DNA of 64,000 nt from positions 1-64,000 of the forward strand of contig JAYWHX010000130.1 in NCBI GenBank assembly GCA_043777375.1, read 5' to 3'. A model generated the notes under the pieces. That model saw only the letters and a list, made by a program, of their open reading frames with translations. It was not told the DNA's origin and searched no databases. Every line of letters begins with the position of its first letter. Positions within the stretch are counted from its first letter, which is position 1. Positions 9,204-17,899 of this stretch are shown piece after piece. The position numbers were made by a program, and so were the translations under genes. This stretch comes from TH-plancto1 sp043777375. Its GTDB lineage: Bacteria; Planctomycetota; Planctomycetia; Planctomycetales; Planctomycetaceae.

Positions 9204-9733
9204 GGCACACCCGCAGGGGAACTGGGATCGTCCGGGAAGCCCGCTCGATCAAGCCGGGAACGCAACACTCACTGAGATTCAAATCGAACCCGAAAAGTTC
9301 CGCCGCATTTCCGGTTGAGCCCACAGAACGTGAACCGCACCCGGGAATCGAGAAACCTCTCGTAAGTCGTACGTCATGACTGTACGAAATGTGGGCGCGA
9401 TCCGCAATTCGTACTGAACGGACGCTCACGCTGGTGTCCGGCCAGTTTTTTAGCACCGAGGAGAACTCCCTACGAACAGCCCTTGCAGGCGTAGAGGGCT
9501 AGACGGGAGGGCGAAGCTCCTGCTGAGCCGCGTCCCAGAGGACACGTTGATTTGCATGTGCGGCTCGGCAGGAGCCTCGCCCTCCCGAGGGAATCGTCCT
9601 CCATAAAGTTTTGTGTGGTCAACCGCACATACGGGCGAATGCTCCCTGATATCAGCGCACGGTCACTCTGTGGGATTCCCTCCACAGAGTGTGGCTGTCA
9701 CAATAGAGTAACCTCTCGGGAGTACAGGCTGCG
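9204..9733. other. 530-base divergent intergenic region
   Basis: Separates the coiled-coil membrane gene (minus) from the DUF58 gene (plus), so it must hold promoters for both, though none is clear enough to call. It contains repeat family A copy 1 at 9504-9587 and a short hairpin (ACTCTGTGG at 9665-9673 with CCACAGAGT at 9682-9690) about 45 bases before the DUF58 start. No coding frame looks real. Confidence 0.5.
9504..9587. repeat. Palindromic repeat family A, copy 1
   Basis: An 84-base element with imperfect inverted ends: the left arm starts CGGGAGGGCGAAGCTCCTGC (9504-9532) and the right arm ends AGGAGCCTCGCCCTCCCG (9561-9587). Related copies are at 26321-26403, 49617-49700 and 56394-56476. 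All are 82-84 bases long with similar arms and a variable centre, which suggests a mobile or formerly mobile non-coding element. No transposase of the REP-associated type is seen in the window. Confidence 0.8.
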
Positions 9734-10642
9734 ATGAGTGCTGATCTGAATTCGATTCCATTGGAAGATCCGACCGCTCTGGCGAAGTTCGGGAACCTCG
9801 ACTTCGTGGCCCGTCTCGTGGTCGAGGGGTATATGATCGGGCAGCATAAAAGCCCGTTCAAAGGCTCCAGCGTCGAGTTCGTCGAACACCGGCAGTATTA
9901 CCCCGGCGACGAAATTCGCCACATCGACTGGCGGGCCTTTGGCAAGACCGGCAAGTACTACGTCAAAGAGTTCGAGGAAGAGACCAATCTGCGGGCGTAT
10001 CTGCTGGTCGATGGTTCCGGCAGCATGGGGTATGGCGACAGCACACTGAAAAAGTTCGACTACGCCCGCGCGGTGGCCGCATCGCTGGGGTACTTGCTGG
10101 TCTCGCAGCGGGATGCTGTGGGGCTCATTACCTTTGACACCGAAATTCGCGAGCGCATCGATCCCTCGACGAACCGGATGACTTTCCAACGCATTGCCCA
10201 AACGCTGGAGACGATGCAGACCGGCAACGAAACCAGCCTCGCCAGCGTCTTTGAGAAGATCGCCCCCACTCTCAAACGTCGCAGCTTGTTGATAATCGTC
10301 AGCGACTTCTTCGATAACATCGAGCAACTGGGACAGGCCCTGAAACAGTTTCGCCATGCCCGTCACGAGGTCGTCCTGGTCCAGGTGGTTGCCCCCGAGG
10401 AAGAGGATTTCCCGTTCAGCAAGCCGACACTGTTTCGCAGCCTCGAACTCGACACGCACCGTATTCTGGTTGACCCGCACCGCCTGCGATCGACCTACCT
10501 GCAACAGTATCAGGAGTTTCTCAAGGAGCTGAAGCAGGTGTGCGGCTACACGGGGATCGACTACATCAAGCTGGTCACCAACGAGCCGTATCACAAAGCG
10601 CTGGGGGCGTATGTGGCCAGTCGGCAGAGAAAAGGCCGCTGA
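9734..10642 (+). CDS. DUF58 domain protein (vWA-like)
   Basis: 302 residues with the DUF58 signature YYPGDEIRHIDWRAFGKTG near residue 55 and a von Willebrand A-type metal site, DGSGSMG, near residue 95 that fits the MIDAS pattern DxSxS. No membrane segment is present. DUF58 proteins usually sit in operons with MoxR AAA+ ATPases and act in assembly or maturation of complexes, but no moxR gene lies in this window. The next gene, an ABC ATPase, starts 87 bases downstream on the same strand. The start at 9734 is the natural N-terminus of the domain, though its ribosome site is weak. Confidence 0.9.
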   Translation: MSADLNSIPLEDPTALAKFGNLDFVARLVVEGYMIGQHKSPFKGSSVEFVEHRQYYPGDEIRHIDWRAFGKTGKYYVKEFEEETNLRAYLLVDGSGSMGYGDSTLKKFDYARAVAASLGYLLVSQRDAVGLITFDTEIRERIDPSTNRMTFQRIAQTLETMQTGNETSLASVFEKIAPTLKRRSLLIIVSDFFDNIEQLGQALKQFRHARHEVVLVQVVAPEEEDFPFSKPTLFRSLELDTHRILVDPHRLRSTYLQQYQEFLKELKQVCGYTGIDYIKLVTNEPYHKALGAYVASRQRKGR

Positions 10643-10729
10643 AGCGTGGGCGTCAAACTCCGCGATTGACAGCCTGCGCCGCATCGACAATCCTCACAAG
10701 CCCGCGACCTACTCAAAGGAAAAGCCGGA

Positions 10730-12592
10730 ATGGAATCCGATGTGCTGCTGCAGATCCAAGGGCTGAAGACCTTCTTTCACGGCGATTCCGGAACCGTGAA
10801 AGCCGTTGATGACCTGACGTTGACCCTGAAGAAGGGGCACACGATCGGGATCGTCGGCGAGTCGGGGTCGGGCAAATCCGTGACCTCGCTGAGCATTCTG
10901 CGTCTATTGCCGCCTGAGTCAGCCCGCATTGTCGAGGGCTCGATCTCCTACCTCGGTCGTGATCTGGTCAAGCTGTCCGAGCGCGAGATGCGGAAGCTGC
11001 GGGGCAGCGAGATCAGCATGATCTTTCAGGAGCCGGGCACGTCGCTCAATCCGGTTTTCACGGTCGGCGAGCAAGTGATCGAGGTCATCCGCCTGCACAA
11101 ACGAGTGTCGCAAGCCGAAGCCACAAAACGCACGATCGAGCTGTTTCACGAAGTCGGCATCCCCGAGCCAGAATCCCGCCTGCACAGCTACCCGCACGAA
11201 ATGTCGGGCGGCCAAAAGCAGCGCGTAATGATCGCGATGGCGCTTGCCTGTAATCCCGAACTGTTGATCGCCGACGAGCCCACGACGGCGCTGGATGTGA
11301 CCATTCAGCGGCAGATTCTGGAACTGCTGGTTAAGTTGCAGCGGGATCGCGGGATGTCGATTCTGTTCATCTCGCACGATCTGGGAGTGATCGCCGAAAT
11401 CGCGGACGAAGTGGCGGTCATGTATCGCGGAAAGCTTGTCGAGTACGGCCCCGTCGAGAAAATATTCCTGACTCCTCAGCATCCCTATACGAAAGGGCTG
11501 CTCGCATGCCGCCCGCGACTCGACACGCCGTATCGCCATTTGCCAACGGTCAGTGACTTCATGCAGGTAACGGGGAACGCTGAAGCCGGTTGGACGCTGA
11601 CCGAAAAGACAGTCGATCCCGCCAAATTCCGCGAACTGACATCTGTGGGACGAGGTCGCCTGTATCACCCCGATGTGAGAATCACAGCTGCCGAAGCCTT
11701 GGAAATGCCCAAGGATTTCGGCTTGGTCGCGGCGAATCAGAAACCCATCCTGGTCGTCGAAGATCTGCAAATCTATTTCCCGATCAAGCGGGGACTGTTC
11801 CGACGCACGGTGGGGCATGTCAAGGCGGTCGACGGCATCTCGTTCGAGGTGTATCCCCGGCAGACCCTCGGACTGGTCGGTGAATCGGGCTGTGGCAAGA
11901 CGACGACTGGGCGGGCCTTGGTCCAAATGGTGCGTCCAACGGGCGGGCGGGTCACGTACGATGGGCAGGACATCACCACGCTGTCGGGCGATGCCCTGCA
12001 TGCCTTTCGAGGCAAGGTGCAGTACATCTTTCAAGACCCGTACAGTTCACTGAATCCACGGTTGACAATCGCTTCGATGCTGATCGACGTGATGCAGGCT
12101 CACAATCGAGGAGCAGGCCGCCGCGATCGCCGCGACAAGGCAGCTGCGCTGTTGCAGGAGGTCGGCCTCGATGCGGTGCATTTGGATCGCTACCCGCACG
12201 AGTTTTCGGGAGGGCAACGGCAACGCGTGTCGATCGCCCGCGCGCTGGCGGCTGAGCCGGAATTCATCATTTGCGACGAGTCGGTTTCGGCTCTGGATGT
12301 CTCGGTGCAGGCCCAGGTGTTGAACCTCTTGAAGAGTCTGCAAGAAACTCGTGGGCTGACCTATATCTTTATCAGCCACGATCTCAGTGTCGTGAAGTTC
12401 ATGTCCGACATGATGGCCGTGATGAACGCTGGGAAGATCGTGGAGTTCGGCCCCTCGGACCGGATCTACGCCGCTCCGCAAAATGCGTATACCCGCAAGC
12501 TGATCGCCTCGATCCCGGATGCGTCCATCGAGACGCTGCAGACCCGCATTCGCGAGCGCCAGGAACTGCGGACATCTAGAGCGAGGCAGTAG
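10730..12592 (+). CDS. ABC transporter with two fused ATPase domains (oligopeptide/nickel type)
   Basis: 620 residues with two complete nucleotide-binding domains of the Dpp/Opp/GsiA class. Domain 1 (about 5-260) has Walker A GESGSGKS, signature MSGGQKQR, and Walker B LLIADEP. Domain 2 (about 340-590) has GESGCGKTT, FSGGQRQR and FIICDES, in which Walker B ends in Glu-Ser rather than the common Glu-Pro. Both have the H-loop HDL. The linker has the C-terminal peptide-transporter extension (HPYTKGLLACRP). It should energise uptake of peptides or similar solutes at the inner membrane, but no permease or binding protein is adjacent. The start has AAAGGAAAAG upstream. An M20 peptidase follows at once, which suits peptide use. 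Confidence 0.93.
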   Translation: MESDVLLQIQGLKTFFHGDSGTVKAVDDLTLTLKKGHTIGIVGESGSGKSVTSLSILRLLPPESARIVEGSISYLGRDLVKLSEREMRKLRGSEISMIFQEPGTSLNPVFTVGEQVIEVIRLHKRVSQAEATKRTIELFHEVGIPEPESRLHSYPHEMSGGQKQRVMIAMALACNPELLIADEPTTALDVTIQRQILELLVKLQRDRGMSILFISHDLGVIAEIADEVAVMYRGKLVEYGPVEKIFLTPQHPYTKGLLACRPRLDTPYRHLPTVSDFMQVTGNAEAGWTLTEKTVDPAKFRELTSVGRGRLYHPDVRITAAEALEMPKDFGLVAANQKPILVVEDLQIYFPIKRGLFRRTVGHVKAVDGISFEVYPRQTLGLVGESGCGKTTTGRALVQMVRPTGGRVTYDGQDITTLSGDALHAFRGKVQYIFQDPYSSLNPRLTIASMLIDVMQAHNRGAGRRDRRDKAAALLQEVGLDAVHLDRYPHEFSGGQRQRVSIARALAAEPEFIICDESVSALDVSVQAQVLNLLKSLQETRGLTYIFISHDLSVVKFMSDMMAVMNAGKIVEFGPSDRIYAAPQNAYTRKLIASIPDASIETLQTRIRERQELRTSRARQ

Positions 12593-12648
12593 GCCAAGTT
12601 CGTGGAGTGGCGAGGATTGACCGGTTCAGAGACACTGCCCCCCAGTAC

Positions 12649-13878
12649 ATGAATCACCCTCGTTGCCACAGGACCTCCGCCTTGACCCTCTCCACTGACG
12701 GCCTTCTCAGCTGCGTCCACGATGCCAAAGCAATTGAGCTGTTAACCTCGCTCGTGGCGATTCCCGGGAAGAGCGGTCAGGAGCAAGCGATTGCTGACCG
12801 CATCGTCAAGGAACTGCGAGCGGCTGGAGTGCCACAGTCGGCGATCACGTTTGATGATGCCCACAAGAAAAGTCCCTACGGCGGGCAGTGTGGCAATCTG
12901 ATTGTGAAACTGCCCGGCACGCTGCGGGCTCCACGACGGATGTTGATGGCCCACCTCGATACAGTGCCCTTGTGCGTCGGTTGCGAACCCGAGGTCCGCG
13001 GCGAGTATCTCGTCTCCCGCCGATCCGATACTGCATTAGGAGGCGATGATCGCGGGGGAGCGACTGTCGTTTTGCATACCGCTCTGATGTTGCTCAAACA
13101 CAAGCTGCCACATCCTCCCCTGACGCTGTTCTGGCCCGTGCAGGAAGAGGTCGGACTCGTCGGAGCCCGCAACGTTTCTGTCTCCAAACTCGGCAGTCCG
13201 AAGCTCTGCTTCAACTGGGATGGCGGTGATGCCTCTTTGATGACGATCGGAGCCACGGGAGCTGATGATCTGCAGATTCAGATCAAGGGGCTGGCCAGCC
13301 ATGCGGGCGTCCATCCCGAACAGGGGATCAGCGCAGCTGTGATTGCCGCCAAAGCGATCGCCTCACTCGCTGAGAACGGCTGGCACGGACTGGTGGTCAA
13401 AGGTCGCAAGACCGGCACCAGCAACATCGGCATCGTGCAGGGCGGCGATGCGACCAACGTGGTGCTCGACCATCTTTTTCTACGAGGCGAAGCCCGCAGC
13501 CACGATCCCGTGTTTCGAGCCAAGATCGTCCGCGAATTCGAGCGAGCGTTTGCCCTCGCTGCGAAGTCGACGACCAATTCAGCCAACATCAAAGGCGAGG
13601 TCGAGTTCACCTCAACAATGAAGTACGAGTCGTTCCAGCTGCCTGCCGATTCGCCGGTCATCGCTTCCGCGAAAGCGGCGCTGACGCAGGTCGGCCTGAC
13701 TCCCGTCACGAAGATCAGCAACGGCGGGTTGGATGCGAACTGGATGACCGCCCATGGCTTCCCAACCGTCACGCTCGGATGTGGCCAGGAAGCGATCCAC
13801 ACGGTTAAGGAACGGCTGCATCTTTCCAGCTTTCTCAAGGCGTGCCGCATCGGCTTACTGCTGGCGAGCGGGAATTGA
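12649..13878 (+). CDS. M20 family metallopeptidase (PepT-like)
   Basis: About 409 residues, a dinuclear zinc exopeptidase of the M20 family. Ligand motifs are visible: MAHLDTVP, ALGGDDRGG (bridging Asp), PVQEEVGLVG (catalytic and metal Glu), FNWDGGD, and a late His in GQEAIHTVKERL. The dimerisation lid with GLASHAGVHPE is present. Length and motif order resemble tripeptide aminopeptidases and related M20 enzymes. It is probably cytoplasmic and follows the peptide-type ABC ATPase by some 55 bases, so the two may handle imported peptides. The start is uncertain: GTG at 12607, ATG at 12649 and TTG at 12682 (with AGGA upstream) all fit. Confidence 0.88.
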   Translation: MNHPRCHRTSALTLSTDGLLSCVHDAKAIELLTSLVAIPGKSGQEQAIADRIVKELRAAGVPQSAITFDDAHKKSPYGGQCGNLIVKLPGTLRAPRRMLMAHLDTVPLCVGCEPEVRGEYLVSRRSDTALGGDDRGGATVVLHTALMLLKHKLPHPPLTLFWPVQEEVGLVGARNVSVSKLGSPKLCFNWDGGDASLMTIGATGADDLQIQIKGLASHAGVHPEQGISAAVIAAKAIASLAENGWHGLVVKGRKTGTSNIGIVQGGDATNVVLDHLFLRGEARSHDPVFRAKIVREFERAFALAAKSTTNSANIKGEVEFTSTMKYESFQLPADSPVIASAKAALTQVGLTPVTKISNGGLDANWMTAHGFPTVTLGCGQEAIHTVKERLHLSSFLKACRIGLLLASGN

Positions 13879-13995
13879 AGCGTGCGGGAAAGAGGAGATA
13901 TTCTGATGAGCTTTCGGCGTGAGCCGGATGGTCCTTCTGGGATCCCCCGCAGAACCATAGGGAAGGTGCCCATTGGCACTTTCATCAGCTCACCA

Positions 13996-14062
13996 ACCCG
14001 AAGCGTGAGCGAGGGAAACGCCGGAAAAAGTCGCTTACGCTCTCCCTCGCTCAAGCGTCGGT
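13996..14062. repeat. Inverted repeat of the AAGCGTGAGCGAGGG type
   Basis: The left arm ACCCGAAGCGTGAGCGAGGG (13996-14015) and the right arm TCCCTCGCTCAAGCGTCGG (14043-14061) form a hairpin with a loop of about 27 bases. It lies in the 234-base gap between the M20 peptidase and the convergent membrane protein, where it could also terminate transcription, although no T-run follows. Confidence 0.6.
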
Positions 14063-14112
14063 TGAGTCAAGTCAGAACCAAGGGGCGGTCGCAGCCCGCT
14101 TGTCGAAACATC

Positions 14113-15840
14113 TCACTCAGCGCCGCTCGGAGTTCCCCGGGCCTTGGGTATCAGCCGATAGATCTCGACGCCGCTGGAGTCGGCCCACACCTTGTCGAGC
14201 GTGACCTGCTCTCCGCCAGCGGGAAGCGGTGCCATTGGGGGTATGGCGTGTGTGTCCACGATCAGGAACTCGACGCCCGCCGTGAAGACCTGATCTAAGA
14301 ATGTCGGTGTGACTCCATCACGTTGCAGATCGCCACGCATTTGAGTCTCTGCCGGTGGAAAGAATCCGGAGTACCCGTTCATGAGCGGCACTTGGTGGAA
14401 CGTTCCAAAATACATCGAGTTGGTCGTCGACTCGAAAACGGAGACGATCGAGCCCTCTGGAAAAGGGAGGCACAAGACCGCTCGTCCCGCAGGAGTTCCC
14501 TGCCGCACGAAATTGATCCAGTCTTGATGCGCCGCAACGTCCGGAACAGGCCAGACTTTGGTCTTCAGTGGCAGTGTCTCAATAGCAACCAGCGCAGCTG
14601 CGACCCAGACTCCGAGACGGATCGTGTTTCGTAGACGACTCGCGCGGAGCTGGCTCCATGTGACGATCAGATGCAACGCTTGCACTGCCAGCAGGACTGA
14701 AATCATCTGGACGAATACTGCGAAACGGTACGCGCTGCGGACCTGAGAGAACCCGGGGACGCTCCGGCTGAGCAGATCCCAGAACGAGAACTCTCCCCAT
14801 TTCAGGTTGGTTCCCAGCGAGAGTAAAAACGCGAGACCGGCTGTCAGGGTCAGAAACAGCGTCCAGCGCCGAGTTCGTCGACGCATCAGCCCCAGCCCGA
14901 TCCCGATTCCTGCGAGGCCGACCTTAATCCAACCCGGCGACATGGGCCATGACTGCCGTGCGGCACTCAGTCCCCAGGGAATGACACTGCGTCCAAACGC
15001 TGCGGTGTAGTCCGCAGGACGCAATGAGAGTTGGGCGATGACTGAGGGCTCTCGGTCAAAATCATGAGCATCAAGGATCCGGTGGACATGAAAAATCATC
15101 GGCCCAGCCAGTAGCGCAGCGACCAGTCCACCCGCCGCCCAGGCGAGCCATGTCCCCTTCTGCCCCCAGCGTCGCACCATCATCCAGCCGGTCCCTGCCG
15201 AGAGGATCACCGCAAACAGGCCGTAGTGCATGCACATCAAGCTTGTGGTTGCGGCGGCGACTCCCAGTTCGATGCCGTGACGGACATTCGATTCTCGTGA
15301 CAATTTCGTGAATGCGGTCCAGATCCACAGAATTCCCCAGACCGGCACCAGCTGAATGACATCGCGCTGCCATTGAAGAATCGGCAACAGGATCATGGCC
15401 ACCCCGCCACTGCGAGCGAGCCACCGCCCCGCACTGTGCAGCCGCAGCAGCCGCTCGGTCATGATGCCGTTGAGCCACAGGGAGAGCCAGTAGTAGATGT
15501 TGTAGGCCAATACTCGCGACCCAGTCAGCCAGATCACGGGGGCCACCAAGAGCGTCGTCGGCTGTGGCTCGGAGAAGGCGAACGTATTGCCGAGCGGGTA
15601 GAAGATCGGAGCGTTCCAGTACCCTTGAAAGGCGTGCGTCGCCCGATCGGCGTTCCACCAGATCGTCCACAGATTAAACATCGGCACGACGGACGAATCG
15701 ACCGGTCCCAGTGGGACAGTCGACAACGCAGCGCGAACCAGCGGCCAAGTCGCTACGAGAATTACGACGGCATAGATCAGCCACCCAGCCAGGGGTGACC
15801 GCCACAGTCGTCGAACGAATTGATGTTGCTCGCTATTCAC
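14113..15840 (-). CDS. Polytopic membrane protein, possible GT-C-type glycosyltransferase
   Basis: About 575 residues with many hydrophobic segments: WLIYAVVILVATWPLV near the start, then roughly ten more through residue 410, followed by a soluble C-terminal domain of about 150 residues. An early loop has DSSVVPMFNLWTIWWN and the soluble part has SVFESTTNSMYFGTFHQVPL. The layout (long TM region plus C-terminal periplasmic domain) is like bacterial GT-C or YfhO-type proteins, but I cannot name a family with confidence. The GTG at 15840 is preferred because longer starts would overlap the upstream DUF3472 gene, which stops at 15909. Function unknown; envelope glycan work is an inference. Confidence 0.7.
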   Translation of the reverse strand: MNSEQHQFVRRLWRSPLAGWLIYAVVILVATWPLVRAALSTVPLGPVDSSVVPMFNLWTIWWNADRATHAFQGYWNAPIFYPLGNTFAFSEPQPTTLLVAPVIWLTGSRVLAYNIYYWLSLWLNGIMTERLLRLHSAGRWLARSGGVAMILLPILQWQRDVIQLVPVWGILWIWTAFTKLSRESNVRHGIELGVAAATTSLMCMHYGLFAVILSAGTGWMMVRRWGQKGTWLAWAAGGLVAALLAGPMIFHVHRILDAHDFDREPSVIAQLSLRPADYTAAFGRSVIPWGLSAARQSWPMSPGWIKVGLAGIGIGLGLMRRRTRRWTLFLTLTAGLAFLLSLGTNLKWGEFSFWDLLSRSVPGFSQVRSAYRFAVFVQMISVLLAVQALHLIVTWSQLRASRLRNTIRLGVWVAAALVAIETLPLKTKVWPVPDVAAHQDWINFVRQGTPAGRAVLCLPFPEGSIVSVFESTTNSMYFGTFHQVPLMNGYSGFFPPAETQMRGDLQRDGVTPTFLDQVFTAGVEFLIVDTHAIPPMAPLPAGGEQVTLDKVWADSSGVEIYRLIPKARGTPSGAE

Positions 15841-15908
15841 GGGAAGGGGCCCTGGGACAAGCGAGCAGTCAAGCGATCTCTTCAGAGCCGTTCCACGCAC
15901 CTTGCCTG

Positions 15909-16760
15909 TTACGGAATCGGCAATTCGTCGGGAGCAGCTGGCCACTGGCTGACATCGAGTTCGATGGGCTGGCCGAGCTGTACGGTCTTGTTCTCAATGG
16001 CTCCACCAGTCGCCAGAAACATGCGTCCGCTGGCCGCACCGGCATCGATGTTGACGACGGGATTCGCATCGCCGGTGAATATCGATTTGGCGATCGGCTG
16101 CCATTTCTGATCCGGAGTCTGGACCCATCCGGGGCCAAACTCCGCCCGACGGGTGTGTGTCGTGGAGACTCGGTTTCGCTGGAAGTCTTCCACGAATGAA
16201 TACTTTCCTTGGAGCAGTTCGCCTCCTGTAGGGGTTGAGAACGTGACGAGGTGCTTCCAGGTCTTGGTTTCGGGGACATAGAAATAGCCCGCGTACTCGC
16301 TGCGTTTTCCATCGGCTTTGGCAGTCACGAGACAGCGATAGGTCTCGCCCACTTGCCAATCGTAGTCGAAGAATGATTGCCCCCCGGTCCCTTCATTGCC
16401 GAACCGCCCGACCCGCACGGCGTCATCTTTGTGGAGCAGCTTCACGCGCATGTCTTCCTTGACTTGCTTCGGATCGTTCTGCTCGCCGGGATCCCACACC
16501 GAGAACAGAACGACTTTTTTTCCGTCACCCAATTCTTGAATTCCAAAATATCCTTTACCCCAGCCGCAAACCATGAAGTACGTCCCCGCAGCCGATTCCC
16601 GCACGGTGATCTCGTTGTAGAACGAGATTGCTTCCGGGGCGGAGTAACCCAGATGCACGGAGCGACAGGCAATCCCCTTCAGCTTCTCATCTGCGAAAGA
16701 TGGGGCGATGACGCAGATGAGGAACACCCAAGTGGCGAACACGATGAAGAAATGTCGCAT
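15909..16760 (-). CDS. Secreted DUF3472 domain protein
   Basis: 283 residues with a clear Sec signal peptide (FFIVFATWVFLICVIAPSFADE). The mature part has features of DUF3472 proteins: SVHLGYSAPEAISFYNEITV, YFMVCGWGKGYFGIQEL, LFSVWDPGEQND and the FDYDWQVGETYRCLV segment, followed by VTFSTPTGG. These proteins are beta-rich, often found in planctomycetes and Bacteroidetes near carbohydrate genes, and have no established activity. The membrane protein gene follows on the same strand and the pair could be cotranscribed. A strong hairpin terminator lies upstream at 16898-16923, insulating it from the small gene before it. Confidence 0.85.
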   Translation of the reverse strand: MRHFFIVFATWVFLICVIAPSFADEKLKGIACRSVHLGYSAPEAISFYNEITVRESAAGTYFMVCGWGKGYFGIQELGDGKKVVLFSVWDPGEQNDPKQVKEDMRVKLLHKDDAVRVGRFGNEGTGGQSFFDYDWQVGETYRCLVTAKADGKRSEYAGYFYVPETKTWKHLVTFSTPTGGELLQGKYSFVEDFQRNRVSTTHTRRAEFGPGWVQTPDQKWQPIAKSIFTGDANPVVNIDAGAASGRMFLATGGAIENKTVQLGQPIELDVSQWPAAPDELPIP

Positions 16761-16897
16761 GATTCACGTTTCCGATCCGGTCGCTTGCATGGATAGGGGA
16801 CGGGCGATTGCCCAGTTCTACCGAATTGTGACCGACTCACCGCTCGCTGCAAGGGCGGTGAGAATTGGAGACGCCAATGCGCTTCACAGCAATGCAA

Positions 16898-16923
16898 AAA
16901 CGGGGGTCATTTGACCCCCGTTT
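16898..16923 (-). terminator. Perfect hairpin terminator
   Basis: AAACGGGGGTCA (16898-16909) pairs perfectly with TGACCCCCGTTT (16912-16923) around a 2-base loop. It lies 45 bases past the stop of the minus-strand 58-residue peptide gene and is probably its intrinsic terminator. Flanking A/T runs exist on both sides, so it may work in both directions. Confidence 0.8.
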
Positions 16924-16968
16924 CGCAGACTTCGGAATGACCCGAAGCGTGTCACTCGTCACCGAGAA

Positions 16969-17145
16969 CTAGCGGCCAAACAGCCACTGATTCTTGGCGC
17001 GTTCGATTTCCATCAGCTTGGCGAACACACCCGTACGGTTGCCGCTCACTGGCCGACCGGAACGAGTCCGACCTGCAGCCTGGGAAGGAACCTGGCTGGC
17101 CACGACAAACAGAACAGCCAAACCGAGGATGATCGCCTTACGCAT
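16969..17145 (-). CDS. 58-residue secreted peptide
   Basis: A short gene with its own ribosome site (GGAG 7 bases before the ATG at 17145) and terminator. Residues 1-28 are a textbook signal peptide (MRKAIILGLAVLFVVASQ, then VPSQAAG). The mature peptide of about 30 residues is basic at first (RTRSGRPVSGNRTG) and ends FAKLMEIERAKNQWLFGR. This ending resembles small planctomycete proteins with a (E/L)ER-x-KN-x-WL-type tail that I recall only vaguely. It is likely exported and probably well expressed given the isolated transcription unit. No function can be assigned. Confidence 0.65.
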   Translation of the reverse strand: MRKAIILGLAVLFVVASQVPSQAAGRTRSGRPVSGNRTGVFAKLMEIERAKNQWLFGR

Positions 17146-17899
17146 GGAATTCTCCAATCACACATTGCTGTTGCAGGGAACAACAGCACACACAGTTTTC
17201 CCCAGGTGACCCACTGTCGGCCTGGAACACATTGCTCATCAGGATGTTTCGATCCCGACACAAACTCCATCAGCAATCACTGCCGGTGATCTGGAGTCGA
17301 CCCCGTGAATTCGGCAGTCGTTGCCGCTGACTGGTGTGCTGCGAACCGCCTGTGAGGGGTGTAGTGACCTGCCGAGTACGAAGTCCGCCAACGTACGGTT
17401 TCCAAACTGGATTGCCTCTTTCTGGATGAGCCAAGCTCATCCCCAAGTCTGAGCGTTAGCGAGGCTCGCGCCGCGAGTGTCGTGCACGGCTGGCCAGTTC
17501 TCCAAACCGGGTCAGATTTGACGGGGACTGAATTCGGCGTCCGTCCTTGGCAGCGATCCGCCTGCTCGAAAACCGGATTCGTCAGTTTTTCCCCAGCGCG
17601 CCTTGCTGCGGCGAAATACCAGAAAGAACAGAGGAATCTCACACGAAGGCACAAAGGCACGAAGAGGGAATGCGCGAGCATCCACTGTTGAATGACTCAG
17701 GGGCCTCACTTTGTGCCTTCGTGCCTTTGTGTGAGACTTTCCGGTCTGAGCCACTGTGACAAATCGGCCAGCTGCGGGGTGCGGACCTCGTCCCGTTTTC
17801 AGCAGCTGTGGCACACGCTATGCTCCGCGCGTCATCACATCGGGCTTTCCATGGGGCGAGTTCGATTGGCCCTTGAGTCCCCACCCAGAACGGATTCCC
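17146..17899. other. 754-base intergenic region rich in repeats
   Basis: Lies between the small secreted peptide gene (minus) and pyrH (plus). It contains an inverted repeat built from a GAAGGCACAAAGGCAC-type sequence (17638-17664 and 17707-17735) and, near 17425-17480, a GCGTTAGCGAGGCTCG-like segment. No coding frame has convincing composition. Promoters for both flanking genes should lie here, but I could not identify them. Confidence 0.5.
17638..17735. repeat. Inverted repeat with tandem GCAC-type units
   Basis: The left arm (17638-17664, containing ACGAAGGCACAAAGGCACGA) and the right arm (17707-17735, containing TTTGTGCCTTCGTGCCTTTG) are near-perfect reverse complements separated by about 42 bases. 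Each arm has an internal 8-9 base periodicity. A related but diverged inverted repeat lies at 35507-35655 and a direct tandem version at 47103-47141. Confidence 0.75.
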
